DNA from: Posidonia oceanica
Taxonomy: Eukaryota > Streptophyta > Magnoliopsida > Alismatales > Posidoniaceae
Assembly: GCA_037176725.1 (NCBI GenBank)
Contig: JAZBRS010000044.1
Coordinates: 1,116,001 to 1,180,000 of the forward strand
Length of the DNA stretch: 64,000 nt
Direction: 5' to 3'
The position numbers and the translations under genes are program-made. The notes beneath the pieces were generated by a model that had not been told where the DNA came from, did no database searches, and was given only the letters and a program-made list of their open reading frames with translations. This document shows, in pieces, positions 42,029-52,674 of the stretch (position 1 is the stretch's first letter; each line of letters starts with the position of its first letter).

Positions 42029-45000
42029 GAATAATTTTATATATGGTTTATTCTATATGTTTGCCTAACTCTGTATTTTGTGGTAAGCAACTTCTATATT
42101 CGGCCTTGTGTTTTATTTTTTGGTGGGACGACATTTTGTAATCTAACTTGTGAAACATTTTGTAATGCAACTCCAAAATGTTTAATTGGGGCATATCTTT
42201 CAGTCCTATATGAATGTGTAATGTATATGTTTAATTGTAATGCTCTTACTTTTGAAATGTCTTGAGTCCTATGGACAAGCTCCTGTGATTTGTTTTTGAG
42301 CTTCTCTTGTCCATAAAGCAACCAGAGATAAAAATCACCCCAAAAGCCAAAACACTTGCATAAAAATCAATGAAAGGCCTGACAATTTCCAAATAAATAT
42401 CATGATTATATATATCTTTGGTGTCTATGCCAAGAAAATCCACTAATTGATAATTATTTCTCAATGGAAAAGCCCTGTAAATCAGCAGTATCCTAGATCA
42501 GATAATGGCAGCACAGCTATGGGGAAAACATTATAGCTCAAGTTAACAAGTCACAATGAACTTCAACTGCCAGAAGTTAATGACCACACACTTACGAAAC
42601 AGTAATGAAGAACTACAGCTTGTGCCATCCCAATTTTACTTTAAAACTAGACAAACAATGAGTTTTACTTTAAAACTACACAGCTTGTCATTGCAGTTTT
42701 GTGTTTTTAAAAAAAAATTATGGAAGATATGTATATTGAATAAACCTGCTACGCAATGGTCTAGATATCAGTATCTATATTTTACAGTGAATTTTTTTTC
42801 TTTATTACAATCCAAGAAAAAGACCCCTCCCCAAACTGTGCTTGCATTTTTCAATGCACACGACTTCCTCAATGTTTACATCTAAAACTTAGATTGTGAA
42901 AAACAAAGGAAAGAAGATGTCGTGATTTTCGAAAAAAATTTCCTATATGTAATGGATTTTTCTAATCGTTTCCTTATTTATTTTTGAATTTTACAATTTA
43001 GATATTCATATACACATGCTATGCATGTGCATTGGAAGCATACCTAACAATAATTTTAGTTCAAAATAGTTATTAATATTTCGAATTTTAACATTCAATT
43101 CTTTCCCAAGTGTAATTGTTTTTCAATTTATTATTATTATTATGAGTTTCACTTCTAATTTTAATATTTAGTTTTTCTTATAACTTTTGCCTTAACATCT
43201 AACCTGTCTAAATGTAGAATACAACTATCATCACCGTATTCTAGGAGTTTAAACTATGTGATGAAATGTAATTGCCATTTTGAAATAGTATGATAATTAA
43301 TTTATCTTTACATTCATATTTTTGTTATTTCTACAATAGTATCTATGTTACTGTTTGTTCTTCTTAATTAGGTTAGTAAATATAATTAGGATTTTGAAGT
43401 GCTTGTTATTAAATTTTTAAATATCTTTTACTTTTACTTGTGTTAGTAATGGCAAGATAAATCAACATTCTATTATGGACTGGCCTAGTAATTAAGATAA
43501 AATAAGCAGGCCCTAGAAAAAAAAGAAAAATTGAGTTGATTTTCCTTAATTTAAAATTTTTTTGGACTTCAATTAATAAAGATATACTTGGCATTTGATG
43601 CATTTGTTAGGGATAAAATTGGTAAAAAAAAATAGAATCACTATTGTGCTTTTCTAATATTATTAGAAGAAGGAATTGTGGATTTCAATTCTTGGAACTA
43701 GTAAAATTTAATGGAGCGACGCTTTCGTCTTAAGGTACTAGAGTTTTAAATGGTAAACGTAAAATAGACTCTACATCATTGGAAGATGATGAAAAAGGTA
43801 GAATTGCTCTTTAGTTGAAAGAAAAAGGTTTAAAAACAACTTATCCATTTATAAAGTATAACTCCAAACATCAGCTAGACTTCAGCAATATTGATCGGAA
43901 ATTTGAAATTCAACATGATTTTCAATCAACAGTACTTAATAAGATACTTCAGCAATATATGATTACTTTTGTTATTGCTGAAGAACCTTGCAATGGACAT
44001 GTTCAGAAATCAGATGGTAATCTTCAGACAATAATAAACGTGCAAGTTCGAACATAAATTAAGATAAGTGAACAATCATAAGCCACATGTGGCATCTAAT
44101 CGTCTCGGCACACATACTACAGCAAAGACCTTAAATAAGATGACTCTACATTATATGAATGTGGACGTTAGCATGCCATCCTAACATATTTCAGCATTTA
44201 ACTGACCAAATGCCTAGAAGTTCATAGGCATGGTCAATCACTTAAGCCTCTGCTCCGATCGCTCAATTTCAACCCATAACTCTCTTGCAGTGTACTCCTC
44301 AAATCTTATCATGGCAAATGTCAATAACTCAGAATCCACGAGGTGTTCGACATACAAATTTTTAAGATTTAGGATTTAGAATTTATTTATCTAACGTTAG
44401 ATTCTACAATCTACAGTGTCTAACACAATCTTCATAGTTACCATTAATGCTGAAATCTTGTGTTAACAAAAACAGATTAGGACAAATAAATGTCGCTAGA
44501 CTCATGGGATTTACCAAAATAGCAAAGATTCATTTTTGAAAAATTTCCAAAAAAGGATAAAATAAAAAGTTGAACATGCACAAGAGGTCACAAAAGTCAT
44601 GTGTTGGATACTATAAAGTATGATGTTCAACATAGGATGCTAAGGAAAAAGCGTCCAATGGAAAAGGCTCAGATTTTCCAAGATTATACTGCAAGATGTA
44701 AGAAACATTCCTATATAATTTTACCAAATTTAGAGATAATTTGAATGCTCTACTGCAAGAATCTCTAGGGATATTGTTGGACACTATTGAAACTGCATCC
44801 AACGTCCAAATGGGTCGAAACATTCAGAGATTGAAGTCTAAGATGTAAGGAAGCTTCTTGTAAAATTTTGTTAAATTCGGAGACTGTTTGAGTACTCTAC
44901 AGTAACAATCTTTCCAAGGTATCTAGAGAGATAAGATGGATATTTCGCAAAATATATCTGAAATAACGAAAATACCTTTATAGTTATGAAGACTCAAAGA

Positions 45001-45680
45001 AAGATTTAATTATGCAATTCGATGTGTTCGAATGTCAAGAGAGAATGAGAGTGGAATGAACTTAATGCCAAATATAATGATGATCGAAACCGAAAATCTT
45101 CTGAGAGATATCAAAACAGGGTATGTACAACCTATAATACCCTAGCCATGACTATAGTGGATCTTCTATAATAATAGTACCTTGATGAGAGTGGGATCTA
45201 CCAGTTCTCATCGAGACCTACTAGAAACACCCAAAATGCTTCATTTTCTATTGTTGTTGGAGCTCAAATCTAATCAGGTATTCCAAGAAAAAGTAGTTTG
45301 TTTGGCCTCTCGACTCTCAATGTCTCGAGGAGCGGCATCCTATGTCTTAAATCTATTAGGGGTTGAAGATGTTTAAACATTGGGTTTTGTTTGAAAATAT
45401 CCTTGTTAAGTCTAACAATATTCCTAATGCCCTCTTTATTCTTATATTCCTAATATCCTTGTTAAGTGTAACAAAATATCGTTCCTTTTTTTTAGACAAG
45501 ATAGTGTATTGTAGAGAGGAGTCCTAACATGTCTCCTACAAGATTCAAACCTGGGAGAGGAATATGAAACCACTTCCATGGCTAACTCAAGACCCCCAAC
45601 AAAACATTTCTCCTTATTGACATTAAAGGACTTAGAAAACTACGGAGACTTATCCTCTATAATATCACCAGAGAGCCCAC
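42029..45680. other. Intergenic, AT-rich, no supported gene
   Basis: I see no recognisable protein family. The 80-codon plus frame 43815-44057 lacks a known motif and context. The only structure is the 168-bp duplicated unit at 44608-44943. The edge of the chromovirus gag lies at about 45680. Confidence 0.5.
44608..44943. repeat. Two ~168-bp tandem units with GTTGGA..TCCAAC arms
   Basis: Units start GTTGGATACTATAAAG (44608) and GTTGGACACTATTGAA (44776). They share AAGATGTAAG, TTTTACCAAATT/TTTTGTTAAATT and CTCTACNG words. The opening arms (GTTGGA..TTCAAC, GTTGGAC..ATCCAAC) resemble the modules of the solo LTR at 23965-27406, so this may be a decayed LTR piece of the same group. Confidence 0.55.
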
Positions 45681-46827
45681 AGTCGGGAGCTGAAATGGTG
45701 ACCACACGCCCCTGGGTCGACTACTGTGGCACACTCCCCGCTCTCTTGGGAGGATCCGGACACAACCTCTGCACATGTCCCGATTTCCCACAGTTGTAGC
45801 ACACCACTCCGCTCCGATTCATCGCCTGCTGTGCTCGAGGGCAATGCACTGCAAAGTGACCCACCTGGCCACACTGGAAATACTGAGCGCCACCCTATCC
45901 ACTCGAAGCAGCTTGACTCAGATCGGTGCTACCAACTCCTGCAAAGCTGTGCCGGGCGCTGGAGGCAAGGCCAGCACCGCCACCTCTAGCAAAACTTCAC
46001 TGGGCACCAGAACCACCACCAGATTTGTCCTTCTTTCTCATCCTTGGGCTACTCGTGCCACTGGAACTCGGTGGACTAGAGACAGAGAACCGGGAAGTGA
46101 AGGGCGTCTTGGCCTTCCCCTTGGAGTGACCACTCACATACTGGTTCTACTCTTCTTCAAAGCGGGAAGCCATCTGGACCAACTCAGCTACCGTCGTGCA
46201 TCGGCAGCCCATCACCTTCACCCTCAAAATAAGTTGAAGGCCTTCCAGAAATCTCTCCGCCCGCCTCTCCTCAGTATCAAAGGCCTGGGCGAACCTCTCC
46301 AACCAGGCAAATGAAGCTTCATACTCAGCCACAGTCATCCTGTCCTGTTGCAAACTCTGGAACTCTCGGTCGAACCGGCTCCTCACATGGCTCGGGAAGT
46401 ACTTCTCATGAAATGCAGCCCCGAAGTCCTTCCACTTGATGTCGACCGTTATAGAATCTGGGAACTTCAGCCGCCTTGTGGCTCTCCACCACTCATCGGC
46501 ATCGCCTTCGAGCTGAAAGGCAGCCAACCGAACCCAGTGCTCCGCTGGGCATGCCAAACTATCCAACAACTTCTTAATTCCTCGCAGCCATGCCTCACTC
46601 TCCTCAGGAGTATCAGTACCCTTAAATGTCAGTGGGTGGAGCTTGCTCAATTGGCGTAGCCACGGATCTCCCTTAGACGCTCTACTAAAGCCACTCTTGC
46701 CAAATGCATGAGAGATCCCGCGCATCCAGCCTCGCAACTCCATCCGCACGCCCTGCCAACCATTCTCCTCTCAAGAGCTAGGTTCCTCAGCAGGGGCCTT
46801 GTCCTTCCGACGGCCACGGTGAGACAT
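45681..46827 (-). pseudogene. gag: gag with two zinc knuckles, degenerate
   Basis: ATG at 46827-46825 (MSHRGRRKDK), a TGA shortly after, then the gag core 46749-46150 (ESEAWLRGIKKLLDSL, DEWWRATRRLKFPDS, FHEKYFPSHVRSRFDREF). A stop lies at about 46147. Further on are a damaged knuckle (FQCGQVGHFAVHC, first Cys to Tyr) near 45870 and an intact one (CYNCGKSGHVQRLC) near 45800-45765. Similarity ends after GRVVTISAPD at about 45685. Confidence 0.83.
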
Positions 46828-46986
46828 GCTAAAACAGGAGAGAAACAACAATAACCTGCACCACAGTCAATAAGACAAACAACAATATATGCCAAAACAA
46901 CAGGTGCAGACTCGACCATGATATGTAATTTCCTATGGAGTCACTAGACTGACCACTCCTAGGCTAGTGCAACCTAGTGAACCTGG

Positions 46987-46998
46987 GCTCTGATAATA
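46987..46998 (-). other. Degenerate primer binding site
   Basis: On the minus strand TATTATCAGAGC lies 4 bp after the LTR end. It differs at two positions from the tRNA-Met site TGGTATCAGAGC seen at 6887-6898, so priming would be impaired. Confidence 0.7.
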
Positions 46999-48379
46999 GA
47001 TCTGTCACGACCCCAATCGCAACAGTACAAAAACCAAGCCCAACAAAAATTTAAAACATAATTAACTATTACATCAACAGTTAACTACTGGGCTAAACAA
47101 CAAATATCTATGCCAGGAACCTGCAGTGGATAGCTATGTGACTCCCACTATATGCACTATGACTCCGAACCAGCTAACCATCTGCACTTGCAACTGAAAA
47201 CCACACAAAGCACACGTGAGTGACCAGAAATCATCACCCAGCACACACCTCGCAAAAACCACACGAGAAACCGGCATAAAAACCAGAATACGGCACAACC
47301 GGTCAAAACCCCAATTCTGGGTCCTCAATAAGCATTATAATCAATTAAAATACCTTTCCCAAAGCCAGTATGCTAAAATCGGGAAAGATAGGTATTTACA
47401 AATCATTTTCACAAACCACGTCCCACCGGCCCAAAACCTTAGCACAACTCAAAAGCCTCCAACCTCTCAGGCTGGGAAAACATTCAGCCCACTGGCCAAA
47501 ATAAGGTGGAAATACATTGTAAACAAATCCTCAATCAATACCACGGCCTACTGGCTCAAAACTCAAATCAAAACCACACGCCGTAAATAGGCGGAAAGCA
47601 TTAGGCCCAATGTAGCCCAAAACTCAGCAAAACCTCATGAAGCCCAAAATCAGGCAATGCTCTAGGCTTAATGCGGCTAGCAACAACCAAACACAGCCCT
47701 GCGGGCACAAAACCACAACTAGCTGTGTTGCCTGGCACCAAGCAACCGACCCGGCCTCAAACAGTAGCCAGAGACTCACTCTTGCAGCTCACTGCACTGC
47801 CACGAACACCCATCCTGTGGAGGAGCATGTCCGTCCCGGCATCTCGTCACTAGAGACGCCTCAAAAGCGATCTCCACCTGGGAAAGCTACTCACCCCAAC
47901 TGGGCGAGATGTCCACAATCATGACAAACCACAGGGCACGCCTAATATACGGCGACCTCAGCTTAGTGCTCCGAACCACTAGAGGCTCCTCACCCCTAGG
48001 CTCAACCAGTACCCAAAACCAGGCGAGTCCCGGTGCCCGTAACGACTAGGGTATCACGCCTAGCTACGCAAGAGTATCATACTTCCTGAGTCCGCTGCTA
48101 CGATATTGCTAGGTACGGCCGGCACCCCGACCCCCAAAACCTCAACCTAGGCGAGGTGTGCAACACACCAGGAATGCCGTCACATCCCCGGGTCCAGCCA
48201 ACACAACTCTCAGGTTTCGACCACGGAAAACCTCGGCAAAATCATTTGCAAACTATCCATATTTTCCCTCCAAAAATCTTTTTGAAAACATTTAATTAAA
48301 ATCATGGGCTAAAGCACAATATGCCCCAAAACCAACAATAAAAAAAACATTATCAGAAAACAAGCCCGGGAAAGCAACT

Positions 48380-48650
48380 CAGACCAAAATCGGTAGACCG
48401 ATATCAATCGGTCGACCGAAAATCCTTGATTCGGAAGACCAAAAATAACCGGTCGACCGGTTAAGTCCAGAAATCGACAGACTGAAATTCCATCGGTCTA
48501 CCGAAAACCCCTGATTCGGAAGATCCAAATCAACCGGTTGACCGTTTCTGGGTTCTGGTCTAAATCTAACAGCAAAACGAGACACCGATATGGACCGGTG
48601 TACTGATTTCCTACAGAAATCGGTAAACTGTTCAAAAACGGTGTGCTGAA
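48380..48650. repeat. Palindromic ATCGGT..ACCGAT cassette in LTR
   Basis: Self-complementary words ATCGGTAGACCGAT, ATCGGTCGACCGA, AACCGGTCGACCGGTT, ATCGGTCTACCGA and AACCGGTTGACCGTT. They are arranged in two 85-bp units (TGATTCGGAAGA at 48427 and 48512) and continue into CACCGATATGGACCGGTG. Densely palindromic compared with the surrounding LTR. Confidence 0.75.
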
Positions 48651-49649
48651 CCAGACAGGACAGAAAACTCATAAAACCCTCTTGAATCCCAAAACACCTG
48701 CATACAACTCTAAATCTAGCATGCCATATAGCGAAATCTCCGGAATTCAATAAGGAATACAACCATACATGCATTATGGCATTCCGAAGCATACAATTCA
48801 TGACAACACCGGAAAATCCACATTCAAGTCATTCTCACCCAAAAATCTCAAACACTAGCAAATCCATGCCAAATTAAGCGTGCAATATATGAAAATGAGC
48901 GTATTCGCTCAAGCAACACATCCACACCACATTCGCCTCAATCCGAGGCATAAAATACTGGAAATCACCAGAAATCACAATTTAGGCTACTCAAGTCATA
49001 AATCCGGCCAAAAACCACATAAAATTCCAAAAATCGCCAAACCACTTCCATAGCATCCAAAACATGGCAAGGGACGCATGCACATAATTTTCTAAACATT
49101 TAAGCTATTACGGCGAGGCATGTACCTTGGGACAGAGGGACGGCCTCCGTCCTCCGGCAATCCACACGCAACTCCGGCGATCCGCCGCCTCACCAAGCTC
49201 CACGTGCCGCTCTCGGGCTCGCCACTCCACCGAGACGAAGGCCGGAGCTCGCCACTCCACCGAGACGAAGGCCGGAGCTCGCCGCACCACCGTCGGCCGC
49301 CACCACGCGCCGGCCACCGCCGACAGCCGCCACAGGAGGGGAGGAAGAAGAAGAGGAGGAAGGGGAGAGAAGGGGGAGTGGGGAGGAGAGAGTGGAGGGA
49401 GGAGGAGATGGAGGTGGGGAGAGGGGGGAAGAGTGTGCTGCACCAGCCAGGGTTAGGGCACGGCGCGGAGGAGAGGGAGGAGGGAGGGGAACAGGTGGGG
49501 AAGAGGGAGAGGCATGCGTGAGGGGGAGGGCACGAGTGAGGGATGAGGGGGGAAAGAGAGAGGGAGGGAGAGAGAGGGAGAGGAAAGAGAGAGAAAGGAA
49601 GAGAAAGAGAGAGAAAACCAGGGACCAGACCACAATCTGTCCCACCAAC

Positions 49650-49765
49650 TACCACAAGTGGGGCCCACGAACAGCCACAAGTGGGGTCCACAACAAAACA
49701 CAGGTAAAGGCCTACACAAACCACAAGTGGGGCCCACATTAATCACAAGTGGGGCCCACAAGGCC
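49650..49765. repeat. CACAAGTGGGGCCCAC short repeats
   Basis: Four copies of CACAAGTGGGG(C/T)CCAC at about 49657, 49677, 49721 and 49744, each containing the palindrome GTGGGNCCCAC. They sit within about 190 bp of the LTR start, i.e. in the U3 region on the minus strand. TGGGCCCAC-type words are known proximal promoter motifs in plants. Confidence 0.65.
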
Positions 49766-49864
49766 AGTAACACCCATCTACAGCCAAGGAATTCATTAAA
49801 ATACTAGAATACAAGGGAAATGAATTCCCGGGTGTTACATCATAAACACCTAAAAAAGATTTTA

Positions 49865-51163
49865 CCCCCGAAATCAATGGTAGGCGAGAAGATGCGAGTA
49901 CCGAGTAAAGATGTCATCCTTGCGCTCCCAAGTCGCCTCTTCTGCTCCATGATGCTGCCATCTCACAAGAACCAGCGGAATCACCTTATTCCGCAACACC
50001 TATTCTCTACGATTAACAATCTGGACAGCCTCCTCAACATAGGAGAGATCTTCCTAGAGCACCTCTGGCTGAACAGGGATCACCTGTGAAACATTAGCTA
50101 GACACTTCCTCAGCATGGAGACGTAGAACACACTGTGCACTACCGACAACTTTGGTGGTAGGGCCAATCTATAGGCTACTTCACCAACCCTCTGCGTGAT
50201 CTGGTACAGGCCAATATAGCGGGGACTCAGCTTTCCACGCTTGCCAAACCTCATCACGCCTTTGGTCGGTGAAACCTTCAAGAACACAAAGTCTCCCACC
50301 AGAAACTCCAACGGTCTCCGCCTCTGGTCAGCATAACTCTTCTGTCGACTCTGTGCAGTCACAAGCCTTCTACAGATCAAGTCCCCTTTGTCCGTGTACT
50401 GCTACACAATCTCAGGACCAAGAAGCTGCTGCTCTCCTACCTCACTCCAGCAAACCGGGGATCTGCAGGGCCTACCATACAGAGCCTCGTATGGTGCCAT
50501 CTCGATGCTAGAGTGGTAACTGTTGTTGTATGCAAACTCAACCAACGGCAGGTGGTCCTCCCAACTTCCTTGCAAGTCCAGGGCACAAGCTCTCGACATA
50601 TCCTCCAGAGTCTGGATAGTCCTCTCTGTCTGACCATCCGTCTGAGGGTGGAATGCTGTACTGAAATTGAACACTGTGCCAAAAGCTTCCTGTAGAGTCC
50701 TCCAGAACCTTAAGGTAAACTGCATGTCTCTATCAAACACTATGGATACAGGAACACCATGCAGTCGGATAATCTCCAATACGTACAGTTCTGCCAACCG
50801 CCGTAAAGGAAGATTCACTCGAATAGCAAGAAAATGAGCTGACTTGGTTAACCGATCAATGATCACCCACATGGTGTCGTTCTTCTTCATTGTATACGGC
50901 AACCCAGTCACAAAATACATAGAGATGTGCTCCCATTTCCATTCCGATATGCTCAACAGCTGTAGAGTTCCATCAGGTCTCTGATGCTCTGCCTTGACTA
51001 GCTGCTAGATTGCACACCTTGCCACATAGTCAGCAACTTCTCTCTTCATGCCAGGCCACCAAAAGTTCCGCTTCAGATCCCGGTACATCTTCGTGGATCC
51101 TAGGTGGACGATGTACTTGGATCGATGGGCTTCATCCAGTAGCCTCCGCCTGGCTTTCTTGTA
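49865..51163 (-). pseudogene. pol: pol: integrase and chromodomain
   Basis: Continues past the TAG with the integrase zinc-binding region (HRSKYIVHLGSTKMYRDLK, then a stop at the last Cys region near 51005). The catalytic core 50956-50402 has VIIDRLTKSAHF, FDRDMQFT (consensus SDRD) and HPQTDGQTERTIQTLEDM. The C-terminal domain follows (GDFVFLKVSPTKGVMRFGK, 50380-50054). A chromodomain-like end (VQIVNRRE, LRNKVIPLVLVRW, GAEEATWERKDDI) lies at about 50055-49865 with two TAG stops. The chromodomain in intact relatives directs integration to heterochromatin. Confidence 0.88.
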
Positions 51164-52674
51164 CTAGGGCACATACAGGCGTTGGTCAACCCTTAATTCC
51201 CCATGTATGCCGAGAGAGAAATCAAGTGCATCCCCAGTACGCAACTTCTCAACTGTCGTCTGAAAGAAAGGGTCCATCTGCTGACAGGCAATAATGAACT
51301 CCACTAGCTTGGGACGAACGGATAAGCTCGCCATGTAGGCACCGCCTGCTCCTTGATGTATTCTCTTGAGTCCACAGTCAGCCAGATCCTCCAGCATGGT
51401 CCATTCCTTGACCATCAGGCTTGCCACGACGTGCGTACGCCGGCTCAGAGCATCGGCGACCACGTTGGCCTTCCCAGGGTGGTAGGACAAACTGAAGTCA
51501 TAGTCCTTGAGGTATTCCACCCACCTCCGCTGCCGCATGTTGAGGTCCTTCTGAGTAAATATATACTTCAAACTCTTGTGATCCGTGTAGACCTCAAACT
51601 GCTCCCCATATAGGTAGTGTCGCCAAAGCTTCAGCGCGAACACCATGGCAGCCATCTCTAGATCATGGGTAGGGTAGTTCTTCTCGTGGTCCTTCAGTTG
51701 ACGGGAGACATAAGCCACAACATTGCCACGCTGCATCAGAACACTACCCAAACCAACACCATTAGCATCACTATAAACAGTGAAGCCACCACTACTAGAA
51801 GGCAAGGTCAGAACAGGAGCAGAAGTCAAACGAGCCTTCAACTCATTGAAACTCGCCTCACAGTCTTGGTCCCAAATAAACGGAACCCCTTGCTTGGTGA
51901 GAGCTGTCAGGGATGAAGCAATAGAAGAGAAATCCCTAATAAACCTCCTATAGTAACTTGCCAATCCTAGGAAACTTCTAATCTCTGTCACATTCCTGGG
52001 TCTCTGCCAATTGCTAATTGCCTCCACCTTGGCAGGATCAACTCTGACGCCATCTCCAGAGATAAGGTGGCCGAGGAACATAACCTCACTCAACCAGAAC
52101 TCGCACTTGGAGAACTTGGCGTACAACTGATGCTGTCGCAGAACATCCAGCACCGCCCTCAGATGTTGGGCATGAGCTTCCTCATCTGAAGAGTAGACCA
52201 AGATGTCATCTACAAAGACCACCATAAACTGGTCCAAGTAAGGCCTGAAGATCTGGTTCATCAATTCCATGAATGCGGCAGGAGCGTTGGTTACGCCGAA
52301 GGGCATAACCGTAAACTCATAGTGGCCATACCGCGTCCGGAAAGCAGTCTTTTGAATGTCTGAATCATGGATCCTCAACTGGTGATATCCTGATCTTAGA
52401 TCAATCTTCGAGAAGACAGAAGCAGACTGCAACTGATCAAACAAGTCTTCAATATGAGGCAAAGGATACTTGTTCTTCACTGTAATCTGGTTCAACATCC
52501 GGTAGTCTATACACAATCGGAGTGAACCATTCTTCTTACGAACGAACAAGACAAGCGCTCCCCACAGAGACACACTTGGCCTAATGAGCCCCTTGTCCAG
52601 CAACTCCTGCAGCTGGGCCTTGAGCTCCCGCAATTCAGCTGGTGCCATTTGGTAAGGATTCTTCGCAACAGCAC
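51164..52674 (-). pseudogene. pol: pol: RT and RNase H
   Basis: A long clean frame from [13 protein letters not shown] (52660) through [30 protein letters not shown], the FVDD catalytic box near 52200, and [12 protein letters not shown]. RNase H follows with [29 protein letters not shown] and [10 protein letters not shown]. It then has [15 protein letters not shown] and the start of integrase. It ends at a TAG at 51166-51164. The N-terminus (protease and RT start) is removed by the LTR beginning at 52675. Confidence 0.92.

Larger units (their letters stand above)
47003..49839 (-). mobile_element. Chromovirus LTR shared between pol and gag
   Basis: In minus orientation it runs from TGTAACACCCGGG (49839) to GGGGTCGTGACA (47003), 2837 bp. 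Upstream on the minus strand is TTTCGGGGGTAAAATC..TTTTTTAGG, the usual chromovirus sequence before the 3' LTR. Downstream is the primer-site region. It carries the TCACTCACGTGTG block (47211-47223). A paired-motif cassette lies at 48380-48650 and a GC/GA-rich stretch at 49100-49620, where long Ser/Pro/Arg-rich ORFs are artefacts. CACAAGTGGGG(C/T)CCAC repeats four times at 49650-49765. Confidence 0.9.
45681..52674 (-). mobile_element. Chromovirus in pol-LTR-gag order (recombinant)
   Basis: On the minus strand, RT to chromodomain (52674-49865) leads into an LTR (49839-47003). That LTR is itself followed by a primer site and gag (46827 to about 45680). The single LTR thus serves as 3' LTR of a 5'-truncated copy and 5' LTR of a 3'-truncated copy. 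RT is cut at 52674 by a Tat-like LTR. The chromodomain places it in the Tekay/Del-type chromoviruses. Many stops are present. Confidence 0.85.

Noticed and set aside
43815..44057. 80-codon plus-strand ORF in AT-rich sequence
   Set aside because: No motif, no splice or promoter context; kept only as a mention in the intergenic entry.
49092..49743. 215-codon and other ORFs in both strands
   Set aside because: Low-complexity GC/GA-rich LTR sequence; composition artefacts.
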